Shown here: positions 26,540 to 34,817 of the stretch, piece by piece
Numbering within the stretch: position 1 is the stretch's first letter
How the letters are laid out: each line of letters opens with the position of its first letter
Assembly (NCBI GenBank): GCA_947498125.1
Contig: CANMJH010000001.1
Location: 124,001-188,000, forward strand
Source of the DNA: an uncultured Nioella sp.
GTDB lineage: Bacteria > Pseudomonadota > Alphaproteobacteria > Rhodobacterales > Rhodobacteraceae
Reading direction: 5' to 3'
Length of the DNA: 64,000 bases
Program-made: the position numbers and the translations under genes
The notes under the pieces: model-generated
Told to the model about the DNA's origin: nothing
What the model saw: only the letters and a program-made list of their open reading frames with translations
Databases searched by the model: none

Positions 26540-27460
26540 ATGAGACCGACACTCCGCCAACTGGAATATATTGTCGCAATTGCCGATACCGGGCAGGTCG
26601 GGCTTGCGGCTGCGTCCTTGAATGTCAGCCAGCCCAGCCTATCGTCGCAACTGGCAGAAGTTGAAACAGATCTGGGGGTTACGCTTTTTCATCGTGGACG
26701 TTCCGGCGCAAAGATCACCCCGGCTGGAGAGGATGTGGTGCGCAAAGCGCGGCAAATCCTACATGACATCCAAGACCTGCGCGCAGCTGCCCGGGGCGGC
26801 GAAATTTTTCAAGGCCGTTTGCGTCTTGGCGTGTTGCACTCGATCGGCCCCTATCTTCTGCCCGGCGTTGTCCAACGCCTGCATCGTGAACACCCGAGCT
26901 TTCGCCTGATTGTCCGCGAAGAAAGTACGCGGGATTTGGATGAAGGTCTGCGGAGTGGCCGTCTGGATATGATTATCTCAACACCCGAGGATCACCCCGG
27001 AGCGGAACAAACGCCATTATTCACCGAGCAACTTTGGGCGGCAGTCGCCTTGGATCACCCTTTGGCTGATGCAGGCAATCAGATCGTTCTGGGGCGTTTG
27101 GAAGGTCAGACCTTTCTGACGCTCGGGGCGGGGCACCGCCTGTCTTACATCGTAGCAGGTTTGGCGACGACGGCTGGCGGGCGGGTGTCGGATGAATATG
27201 AAGGCACGAGCTTGGATGCGATCCGGTTAATGGCGGCAACTGGGGCAGGAATTGCCATTCTACCTAGCATCTACGCTTCAACCGAGGCGCGCCGTGGCAC
27301 GGATGTTCGCCTTATGAAATTGCAAGATAGCTCGGCCTATCGCGACATCGCACTGGTCCAGCCAAAACAATCCAAGTCTCTCCCCGGCAGTGAGGTTTTG
27401 GCAGATACTTTAAAAAGCGAGGCAGCTCGTATTCTGTCCGGTCCGTTGGCAGGCCTTTAA
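26540..27460 (+). CDS. LysR-family transcriptional regulator (OxyR/CynR-like)
   Basis: 306 residues. N-terminal helix-turn-helix (residues about 15-40): GLAAASLNVSQPSLSSQLAEVE. The C-terminal substrate-binding domain runs from about residue 92 (GRLRLGVLHSIGPYLLPG) to the end. Divergent arrangement with nhaA/sbtA is the classic LysR layout, so it probably controls those genes in response to CO2/bicarbonate limitation or ions. No redox-active Cys pair of the OxyR kind is evident. Effector unknown. Confidence 0.9.
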   Translation: MRPTLRQLEYIVAIADTGQVGLAAASLNVSQPSLSSQLAEVETDLGVTLFHRGRSGAKITPAGEDVVRKARQILHDIQDLRAAARGGEIFQGRLRLGVLHSIGPYLLPGVVQRLHREHPSFRLIVREESTRDLDEGLRSGRLDMIISTPEDHPGAEQTPLFTEQLWAAVALDHPLADAGNQIVLGRLEGQTFLTLGAGHRLSYIVAGLATTAGGRVSDEYEGTSLDAIRLMAATGAGIAILPSIYASTEARRGTDVRLMKLQDSSAYRDIALVQPKQSKSLPGSEVLADTLKSEAARILSGPLAGL

Positions 27461-27466
27461 AACAAA

Positions 27467-27498
27467 CTGGGCCCCCAAGATCTCTCTTGGGGGCCCAG
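27467..27498. terminator. Strong hairpin between LysR and TRAP permease genes
   Basis: CTGGGCCCCCAAGA (27467-27480) pairs perfectly with TCTTGGGGGCCCAG (27485-27498) around TCTC. This 14-bp GC-rich stem sits between two convergent genes and probably ends both transcripts, although T runs are short. Confidence 0.8.
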
Positions 27499-27520
27499 AA
27501 ATTGAAATGCTTAGTCTAAC

Positions 27521-28801
27521 TTAGTTCAGCAAATTAGGCAGCGTGAGCGAGATCGCAGGAACGAAGGTCACCAACATCAAGGCGATAAAGATCGCGATGT
27601 AGAATGGCCAGATCGTCCGAACCGCTTTTTCCATCGGCAATCGACCCACGGCGCAGCCCACAAAGAGGCACGAGCCAACAGGCGGGGTACAAAGACCAAG
27701 GCCAAGGTTCACCAAAAGGATCATCCCAAACTGCAACGGATCAATGCCAAGCGCGTTCATTACGGGCAGGAAGATCGGCGTACAGATCAGAATAAGCGCC
27801 GCCATGTCCATGATCATACCAAGCAGCAACAGAACCGCGTTGATCATCAGCAGGATCAGGATCGGATTGTCAGTGATCCCGGTCAGCAGATCAACGGTGC
27901 GGCTGGGAACCCGGTAATAGGTCAGCATGTAGGCGAAGGCACCTGCACAGGCGATCAAGATCATAACCATCGATGTGGTTTTTACAGCCGACGCAACGGC
28001 GATCTTGAAGTTTTCCCACGTGATAGCGCGGTAGACCAGAAGCGTTACGACAAAGGCGTAGATCGCACCAAAGGCACCGGACTCGGTAACTGTGAAGATA
28101 CCGGACAGAACGCCGCCAACAATGATGATCGCGGTCATCAGGCCCGGAATGGCGCTGGCAAAGGCCAAGGCCAAAGCGGTCCAGCCGGGGAACTTCTCGG
28201 CCTTATAGCCACGCTTGACCGCAACGATATAGGCAGCCGCCGCAAGGCAGAGACACATCAGAACGCCAGGAACAACGCCGGCAAGAAACAGTTTCGAGAT
28301 CGAAATACCGCCGCCTGCTGCGATGGCAAAAATGATCATGTTGTGGCTGGGCGGAATGATAATGCCCGCGATGGACGAAGTTACAGTGACGTTAACCGCA
28401 TAGTCAGCGTCATAGCCTTTGTCCTTCATAACAGGCACAAGGATCGACCCAAGCGCTGAAATGTCAGCAATAGCCGAGCCAGAGATGCCGCCAAACAGCA
28501 TCGAGGAAAAGACGTTCACGATCCCCAGACCGCCGCGCACAGCGCCAACGGCAGCTTGTGCAAAGCGAACCAGACGCATGGCGATGCCGCCGTGGAACAT
28601 CAGCTCGCCTGCGAAAATGAAGAACGGAATAGCCAGAAGCGAGAACACGTTGATGCCGCCGATGATCCGTTGAATGCCCAATGTCAGGGGCAATCCTTCG
28701 ATAAACATCGCCGCCATTGCCGAAATGCCAAGTGCAAAGGCAACAGGTGCTCCGATGAGAACACAAAAGGCAAAAAGCCCAAGAAGTAGCGCGAGACCCA
28801 T
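27521..28801 (-). CDS. dctM: TRAP transporter large permease (DctM)
   Basis: 426 residues, about 12 membrane segments, typical length for DctM. Motifs include GISGSAIADISALGSI, IPPSHNMIIFAIAAGG and LGLCTPPVGSCLFVGCAVG. DctM is the channel of the tripartite ATP-independent periplasmic transporter, driven by the Na+ gradient. It follows the small permease gene after nine bases. The substrate is an organic acid, not determinable from sequence. Confidence 0.95.
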   Translation of the reverse strand: MGLALLLGLFAFCVLIGAPVAFALGISAMAAMFIEGLPLTLGIQRIIGGINVFSLLAIPFFIFAGELMFHGGIAMRLVRFAQAAVGAVRGGLGIVNVFSSMLFGGISGSAIADISALGSILVPVMKDKGYDADYAVNVTVTSSIAGIIIPPSHNMIIFAIAAGGGISISKLFLAGVVPGVLMCLCLAAAAYIVAVKRGYKAEKFPGWTALALAFASAIPGLMTAIIIVGGVLSGIFTVTESGAFGAIYAFVVTLLVYRAITWENFKIAVASAVKTTSMVMILIACAGAFAYMLTYYRVPSRTVDLLTGITDNPILILLMINAVLLLLGMIMDMAALILICTPIFLPVMNALGIDPLQFGMILLVNLGLGLCTPPVGSCLFVGCAVGRLPMEKAVRTIWPFYIAIFIALMLVTFVPAISLTLPNLLN

Positions 28802-28810
28802 GATGACCCC

Positions 28811-29338
28811 TTATTCGATTGAGTCGGTGCGGCTATCGCGCCCGAGAAACATCTTGGCCATGTGGCCGATTGAAAAAACGAGGACCAGCGCGCCGCAGAT
28901 TGCCAGCGGCAGGGTCCGGAGGCCTTCGGGCCATCCAATAAGTGGGATCGCATTGCCCCACCGGAACATCGTCAAAGTCGTGCCGTAGTACAGCAGAACT
29001 GCGCCGAAACCGCCCATCAAAAGGTCTGTACAAAAGACCATGACCAGGCGAATACGCGCAGGGACGATGCTGCGGAAAATAACCACGGAGAGGTGCGTGT
29101 TTTCACGCCATCCAACTGCCGCCCCAACAAACGCGATCACCATGATCAGGATCATCGAAAGGGGGTCAACCCAGGTGGGTGTGTCGTTCAGAACATAGCG
29201 CCCATAGACTTGGTAGCCCATCAACACCGTCATCAGGACCAGCGTCACGCCAGTTGCCAGGCGGCTTACCCAAACCAGCACATCAAAGAACTTATCCATT
29301 AGAACAAGACCTCGGTGGTCTTCCTTCCGGTCGCTCAT
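28811..29338 (-). CDS. dctQ: TRAP transporter small permease (DctQ)
   Basis: 175 residues with four membrane segments. The family pattern W-RENTHLSV (VGWRENTHLSVVIF) and PTWVDPLSMILIMVIAFVGA are typical of DctQ. It forms the membrane complex with DctM encoded next. A hairpin with a poly-U tail separates it from the upstream binding-protein gene, so expression is probably lower than that of dctP. Confidence 0.9.
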   Translation of the reverse strand: MSDRKEDHRGLVLMDKFFDVLVWVSRLATGVTLVLMTVLMGYQVYGRYVLNDTPTWVDPLSMILIMVIAFVGAAVGWRENTHLSVVIFRSIVPARIRLVMVFCTDLLMGGFGAVLLYYGTTLTMFRWGNAIPLIGWPEGLRTLPLAICGALVLVFSIGHMAKMFLGRDSRTDSIE

Positions 29339-29352
29339 CTGTATTCTCCTTC

Positions 29353-29382
29353 AAAAAAAAGCGCCCGACCGTAGCCGGGCGC
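29353..29382 (-). terminator. Attenuating terminator between dctP and dctQ
   Basis: On the minus strand GCGCCCG (29376-29382 complement) pairs with CGGGCGC (29361-29367 complement), followed by eight T (plus-strand A run 29353-29360). It lies inside the TRAP operon and would reduce permease transcript relative to binding protein. Confidence 0.8.
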
Positions 29383-29405
29383 TTCTATGTGTAATCAAAC
29401 CAATC

Positions 29406-30389
29406 TTACTCGGTTGCTTGTGCAATCGCGACAAGTTCAGCCATGTCGGGGTTTGCAGCAAGATATTCTTCGTAAACTGGAGCCATAGCAGCCTGGAATG
29501 GGCCTTTATCCTCGATCATGTTTACGACGACGCCTGCGGCTTCAACTTCTGCGCGCGCAGCTTCGCTTGCTACGGCCCAAAGCTCACGCTGGTACAGTGC
29601 GGCTTCTTCTGCAGCGGCAACAACTTGTGCCTGAACTTCTTCGGACAAGCCGTTGAAGACGCCAGTGTTGATGCAGATACATTCTGGGATGATCAGGTGC
29701 TCAGACAGCGAGTAGTAGCCAGCAACTTCGTAATGCGCCACGTTCAGGAACGAGGGGAAGTTGTTTTCTGCGCCGTCAACAACGCCGGTACGCAGCGAAG
29801 TGTAAACTTCGGAGAATGCCAGCGGGGTGCCGTTGCCGCCCATCGCGTCAACCATGCCGGTGAACAGATCGTTGTTCATCACGCGGATACGCATGCCTGC
29901 AACATCATCGGGCGAGTTGATCGGGCCGGTGTTGTTGTAGAACGAGCGTGCGCCAGCGTCGAACCATGCGATTGGCAGGATGCCTGCATCGGCCATGCCT
30001 GCTGCAACGATGTCGCCTGCTTCGCCGTCAAGAACGCGGAACATGTGTGGCACGTCACGGAAGATGAAGGGCAGGGAAACGAGGTTAGCTTCCTGAACGA
30101 TCGGACCAATTGGGCCGAGGTTGAAGTTGCCTACGTCGATCGCGCCAAGCTGAACCTGCTCAAGTGCGTCGGGCTGGCTGCCCAGAACGCCGCCGTGGAA
30201 AACTTCGACGGTAACTGCGCCGCCGGTGTTTTCTGCAACCAGCTCAGCGAAACGATCCATTGCTGCGGTGTTTGGGTGGCCATCCGAGTGGATGTTCCAA
30301 GCGCGCATGTCTTGGGCCGTTGCAGCCGAACCGAGCAGAGCTGCAACTGCAGCTGCGCCGATGAGGGTTTTTGAAATCTTCTGGTACAT
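29406..30389 (-). CDS. dctP: TRAP transporter solute-binding protein (DctP)
   Basis: 327 residues with a signal peptide (MYQKISKTLIGAAAVAALLG, cleavage after ATAQ). DctP fold markers: WNIHSDGHPNTAAMDRFAEL at the start, GMRIRVMNNDLFTGMVDAMG with the ligand-carboxylate Arg region, and AFSEVYTSLRTGVVDGAENN. It has a good Shine-Dalgarno (GGGAGGA). It binds an organic acid in the periplasm for the DctQM permease. A 318-codon frame lies antisense to it but is a composition shadow. The ligand is unknown; the nearby GntR regulator may sense it. Confidence 0.94.
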   Translation of the reverse strand: MYQKISKTLIGAAAVAALLGSAATAQDMRAWNIHSDGHPNTAAMDRFAELVAENTGGAVTVEVFHGGVLGSQPDALEQVQLGAIDVGNFNLGPIGPIVQEANLVSLPFIFRDVPHMFRVLDGEAGDIVAAGMADAGILPIAWFDAGARSFYNNTGPINSPDDVAGMRIRVMNNDLFTGMVDAMGGNGTPLAFSEVYTSLRTGVVDGAENNFPSFLNVAHYEVAGYYSLSEHLIIPECICINTGVFNGLSEEVQAQVVAAAEEAALYQRELWAVASEAARAEVEAAGVVVNMIEDKGPFQAAMAPVYEEYLAANPDMAELVAIAQATE

Positions 30390-30891
30390 AATCGTCCTCC
30401 CTTAGGTGTTGGAACCAGATTGTAAGTATTCTGCACTCAGCGCCCAGTGATTAGGTGCTGAACGCAAAAAGAGAATTGCGTCAGGGCTTAACCCTTTGAA
30501 AACCGCCCGGGCCAGCTTTGGGCTGGCTGTCGATGGAAGTTCAAACATTGATTGTCATCCCCCGTTTCAAACACGCTTTGCTGTTGGTTCCTTACGATGC
30601 GATCCCAGCCAAATAGTCGGCAAGATCGGATCGAATTTCCCAAGCGGCAAATCCGCGCCCATTCCTCCAAACGGCCATTCGGCCAATCCCCACAAACCGA
30701 CAGTGTAGAACCGCTATCGATCTGATTGAGGCAGATTGGAGACTAGTATCCCAGACTTGTCAAGCATGAATTGAATTGGCATGATTTAGGCAACAAGCGC
30801 AGGAAAGCGGACCATCTTTTTCGGAGGAGCAGACGCATCTAGAGTGATGCATTTTGCTTAAAAGACAGGTAAGTTAGCGCTAACAGGGAGG
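30390..30891. other. 500-base divergent intergenic region, TRAP operon and GntR gene
   Basis: The region carries the promoters of dctP and the GntR gene. I see a small hairpin (GCCAGC 30511-30516 with GCTGGC 30522-30527) and a 12-bp palindrome near the regulator start (listed separately). No RNA gene or credible small protein is evident. Confidence 0.4.
30873..30884. promoter_or_regulatory. Candidate GntR autoregulatory operator
   Basis: GTTAGCGCTAAC is a perfect 12-bp palindrome ending 13 bases before the preferred GntR start, overlapping the ribosome-binding region. It would suit autorepression by the encoded regulator. Confidence 0.45.
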
Positions 30892-30897
30892 ATGAAG

Positions 30898-31578
30898 ATG
30901 CAAGGTTCAGGTGATTCTTTAGTGGCGCGCACCACGACGGATATGGTGTTTGATCAGCTCCACGAAGAGATCGTAACTCTCGACCTTTTGCCGGGGTCCC
31001 GTATTTCAGAAGCGGAAATCGCGCGCCGTATGGGGGTGTCTCGTCAGCCCGTTCGCGACGCGTTTAACCGGCTTGGCAATCTCGACCTTTTGGTGATTCG
31101 ACCGCAGCGCGCCACCACGGTTCGCCGCTTCTCAATGGAGCAAATCGATAACACGCGTTTCGTGCGCCTTGCGGTGGAATTGGAAGTTGTTGAACGCGCC
31201 TGTGCCGTCTGGGACGAGGCGTGCGCCGCTGCGTTGGACGAAAATCTTGCAGAGCAAAAAGCTTCGATTGATGCCGGAAACACTGATCAGTTCCACAAAC
31301 TTGATTATCGGTTTCACGAGCTGATTTGCGAATTTGGTGGCCGGCCGCTTGCATTCGAATTGATCCAGCAATGCAAACGGCAGGTGGACCGTCTTTGCGT
31401 GTTAAGCCTTGGGCGCGCCGAGGAAGTGTCTGCCGTTTTGGACGATCACAAAGCCATTGCCGATGCTCTAAATAGCGGAACAGTTGATGACACCCGCGCC
31501 ATTGTTCGTCGGCATTTGAGCAGGCTTGATGACACGATCAACCAAATCTACGAAGTGCATTCAGATTATTTTGAATAA
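30898..31578 (+). CDS. GntR-family (FCD) regulator, probable TRAP operon regulator
   Basis: 226 residues from ATG 30898; the ATG at 30892 is too close to GGGAGG (30886-30891), so the second start is preferred. N-terminal winged helix with EAEIARRMGVSRQPVRDAFNRL; C-terminal FCD domain with metal-site-type residues in LDYRFHELICEFG and LDDHKAIADAL. It is divergent from the TRAP transporter and is its obvious candidate regulator. It converges with tamB, 11 bases apart. Confidence 0.9.
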   Translation: MQGSGDSLVARTTTDMVFDQLHEEIVTLDLLPGSRISEAEIARRMGVSRQPVRDAFNRLGNLDLLVIRPQRATTVRRFSMEQIDNTRFVRLAVELEVVERACAVWDEACAAALDENLAEQKASIDAGNTDQFHKLDYRFHELICEFGGRPLAFELIQQCKRQVDRLCVLSLGRAEEVSAVLDDHKAIADALNSGTVDDTRAIVRRHLSRLDDTINQIYEVHSDYFE

Positions 31579-31589
31579 AGACGTTTCGC

Positions 31590-34500
31590 TTAGTAATCGC
31601 GTTCAAAGAATATGCCGAGTGATCCGTTTCCATCCGAATCGACGCTGCCACGCCCTAAGATATCCGAGGTCAGGTCGATATTAATCGACACCTCGGCATC
31701 GCCATTCGACCCAAGCTCAACATCGGTATAGATGTTTTCCGAGATATAGCGCCCCACGCGCAGTTCGGCATTGCCCTCGTCATCGGTTGTGAGGTCAAGG
31801 TCATCAACCCCCAAGCGGTTGCGCAGCCCGGTAATAAGCCCACCACCGCCTGCAAAACCCGTTACAGCATCGACAAGTTGAATGGCCTGCACCGCGCTGA
31901 GGCTGTTTGTGTCGCGACCAAATAGCAAAAGCGCAAGAATTTCATCCTGAGGCATGCTGGGGTTTGAGACAAAACTCAATTCAGGTGCTGATGCCAGCCC
32001 TTCCAATAAGATCGTAATAAGCGCGTCGCCTGCCTCGGTATCGGCGGCAATTCTCAGGTAGGGGTCAAAGCTGCCGCGCAACGTGGCCGTGGCTTCACTA
32101 AGGTCGAATCGTTGCCCCAGCAAGCTAAGGCGCCCTCGAATCAATTCAAACTGGCCTGCCGGAATAATGGCGGCTGTCGTGCCACCGATCTGGATTTGCC
32201 CGCCCAGTTCGGCATCCAGACCGCGTCCCCGGATGAAAATTTGCTGCGGGGCGCGGATGATCAGATCAAGGGGCAGGGCGATACTTGCGCCTTGGCCCGT
32301 ATCGATCAAGCCTGCCCGCAGACGGGTTAAATATTGGCCATTGGATTGGCCGATATGGGTAATCTCGGGAATCGGTTCGGCGCTGCCGGTCGACGTGCCT
32401 TCAAGTTGTAACTCGGTCGTGCCCAAGACAACCTCGCCGCTGATCGCTGGCCCGGCGGCCATCGCGCCCGCAATGGTGATATCGGCGCGTTCGATTTCGG
32501 TCTGTAACAGCGACCCTTCGGTGATGATGACATTATTGAGGGTAAGCGCAATTTGCCCCGGATAGCTGGCCGAGGCGAGGTTGATATCGCCGGTAAGGTC
32601 AAACCGTCCGCCTGCGTCGACCCGGCCAGATCCGTTCAGCGCCGCGACGCCGCCCGCCAGATTCACCGAAACATCAACGCCAGACAGGCCGATCCCGGTA
32701 TCAGGCAACAAAATCCGCGTGTCTGCGGCGCGAATTGTACCTGCCAATGCGCCCAGTCCCGGCGCTCCGTTTAAAGATAGGTCAAACTGCGCCGTCCCTC
32801 GAACCGATTGCGGCGCAATAAACGGATCGGCCAGTGCCAAGGGAATTGCGCCGTCAATATTCAGGTTCACGCTGCCATCGGCATGACCAACCGTTCCTGC
32901 GATATCGGCCGTCACACCGCCAACGGCCTGCGCGCTCATGGTGATCTGCCAAGGGTCGGTTTCTGTAGCGCGCGACAGGGTCAACTCGGTTGAAACCGGC
33001 CCTGAAAGAGCGTCAGTAAACAGGCTGACATCGGCCAATCGAGCCTCTGCGTCCAATTGGCTTCGGCCCGAAGATAGCCGCCCAGAGGCTGCACCAGAAA
33101 GTTGTGCCGTTTCAATTGTCAGCCTTTCCAGCACCAGACCTTCGGTGCCTCGGTTGGCGGAAATCTCAACTGTTGATTGCCCGGCCAAAAGCGCCTCGGG
33201 AATAGTGTCACCTGCCGTCAGGTTTTGCCCGATCAGCGAAATATCGGCGTCAAACGCACCTGAAAGCAGTTCGGCCTCAAGCGCCATTTCAACTTGAGCT
33301 GCGCCGCCAAGATCTTGGCCAGCAAGCCCCGAATAAGGCGCGAGATCCGAGATGCCACCGGCCAGTGTCGTGACGATGTCAATTTGGCTATCCGCCAATG
33401 TGATATCGGCATCGCCGCTTAGCTCGGCATTGCCAGCACGAACCAAAAAATCGCGGATAACAAAAGGGGCGCCGTCTTGCCAATCCAAGCGCAGGGTCAA
33501 ATCCGCCTCGGGGCCGATCGCGGTTTGCAGATCAGCGTTTTGCAAAGCCAAACCGCGCAGCCCGGCCACGACATCCGCGCCAATAGCTAAGCTAGTCTCG
33601 CCGGGCAGGGTGATCTCGCCTTGCAGATCGAAACGCCCTTCGGCCAGTTGCAGATCCTCTGTCACGAGAGCGTCCAGCTCAATCCCCGCCCTCAGCGCAT
33701 TCGATTGCGCGCGGTCATGGCCAACCACCAGACCCATACGGGACACCGTCACGGGCGATCCTGAAATGGGCAAGCGCACCGGCCCGCCATCTTCTGCCGC
33801 GATTTGGCCAATCACCAAGAACCGCTCAGGACGACCTTCGGCGTCAATTTCGGCGCTGCCTTCAAGCTGCAACTCAGCGGTTTCTAGCGCAAAGTCCGGT
33901 ATCGTCACGCGTCCATCGCCATGGGCGAATGCCTCGGCCCTTAGCGAGATATTCTCACCAAAAAAATCGCGATATTCAGGGGCGAGAAGGACGGCAAGAT
34001 CACCTGAAATATCGGCAAAAAGGCGGATGTCCTCCGGGGCGTCTTCCGGGCGCGCAATGACAATATCGCCGATCAGGCGCGGCGCGCCATCCGAGGCGAC
34101 CTCAAGCTCTGCCGCGAAATCATCAAGGGGGCCCTGGCCGGAAAACGACAGATCCAATGCCGGTGTGCCGGGAATAGAGAGCAATGTCGCGGCAAGGCCA
34201 TCTGCGGCTTCGTTCAGGTGAAGGACAAAGTTTAGAATATTGGTTTCGTTGGAATAATCCGCTGTTAAATCGAAACTGCCGCGTGGGCCATCGAGCCGGG
34301 TTAGCGAGAATTCCGCTGCGCCGTCGCCATCGGCCAACTCGGCGATGCCAAATGCTTGAGCCACAACGGCTTGGCCCAAAATCGCCGCTCCCAATTCGAT
34401 CCGCTCAATATCGAGCGCGCCGAGAGAGATTGACACCGGCAGTTCTGGCAACTGAAACGGTGTTGTCTCTGGGTCTGGCGCGGATGCTGTGCTGGGCGGG

Positions 34501-34817
34501 ATACGGGTCAGCGTGATACGTTCCGCGGCCAAGCGGTCGACCTCAAGCGCGCCGCGCAACAGGGCGGCTCGCGTCCAGCTAAGCTCGGCATTTTCGATGC
34601 TGAGCCAAACGCCATCGTCATCTGAAACGGTCAAGCTGTCTAATGTCGCCGTTGAACTTAGCGCACCGGCAAAACCATCGATCCGTACTTGTCCGCCAGC
34701 GCCATTCGATAATGCGCCTTCCAAGAGGCGTACAAGGCGCGACCTGTCATCATCTTCTTGGGCGATGGCTGGCGGACCCACAAACAGCGCAGCCATGACA
34801 AGCAAAATACGGATCAA
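31590..34817 (-). CDS. tamB: Translocation and assembly module inner-membrane protein TamB
   Basis: 1075 residues with an N-terminal hydrophobic anchor or signal (MIRILLVMAALFVGPPAIAQ). The body is a long series of beta-rich repeats forming a hydrophobic groove, as in AsmA-like lipid-transfer proteins. The C-terminal DUF490 domain is recognisable (QRFDLSEATATLRGSFDPYL, LLLFGRDTNSLSAVQ, GVDDLDL and a terminal aromatic residue near the end, FFERDY). TamB spans the periplasm and works with TamA in outer-membrane assembly and phospholipid transport. Its start overlaps the tamA stop by four bases, so the pair is coupled. Confidence 0.94.
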   Translation of the reverse strand: MIRILLVMAALFVGPPAIAQEDDDRSRLVRLLEGALSNGAGGQVRIDGFAGALSSTATLDSLTVSDDDGVWLSIENAELSWTRAALLRGALEVDRLAAERITLTRIPPSTASAPDPETTPFQLPELPVSISLGALDIERIELGAAILGQAVVAQAFGIAELADGDGAAEFSLTRLDGPRGSFDLTADYSNETNILNFVLHLNEAADGLAATLLSIPGTPALDLSFSGQGPLDDFAAELEVASDGAPRLIGDIVIARPEDAPEDIRLFADISGDLAVLLAPEYRDFFGENISLRAEAFAHGDGRVTIPDFALETAELQLEGSAEIDAEGRPERFLVIGQIAAEDGGPVRLPISGSPVTVSRMGLVVGHDRAQSNALRAGIELDALVTEDLQLAEGRFDLQGEITLPGETSLAIGADVVAGLRGLALQNADLQTAIGPEADLTLRLDWQDGAPFVIRDFLVRAGNAELSGDADITLADSQIDIVTTLAGGISDLAPYSGLAGQDLGGAAQVEMALEAELLSGAFDADISLIGQNLTAGDTIPEALLAGQSTVEISANRGTEGLVLERLTIETAQLSGAASGRLSSGRSQLDAEARLADVSLFTDALSGPVSTELTLSRATETDPWQITMSAQAVGGVTADIAGTVGHADGSVNLNIDGAIPLALADPFIAPQSVRGTAQFDLSLNGAPGLGALAGTIRAADTRILLPDTGIGLSGVDVSVNLAGGVAALNGSGRVDAGGRFDLTGDINLASASYPGQIALTLNNVIITEGSLLQTEIERADITIAGAMAAGPAISGEVVLGTTELQLEGTSTGSAEPIPEITHIGQSNGQYLTRLRAGLIDTGQGASIALPLDLIIRAPQQIFIRGRGLDAELGGQIQIGGTTAAIIPAGQFELIRGRLSLLGQRFDLSEATATLRGSFDPYLRIAADTEAGDALITILLEGLASAPELSFVSNPSMPQDEILALLLFGRDTNSLSAVQAIQLVDAVTGFAGGGGLITGLRNRLGVDDLDLTTDDEGNAELRVGRYISENIYTDVELGSNGDAEVSINIDLTSDILGRGSVDSDGNGSLGIFFERDY

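Noticed and set aside
29418-30374. A 318-codon frame antisense to dctP
   Set aside because: It mirrors dctP codon structure, has Cys-rich, low-complexity composition and no recognisable domain. It is a shadow frame.
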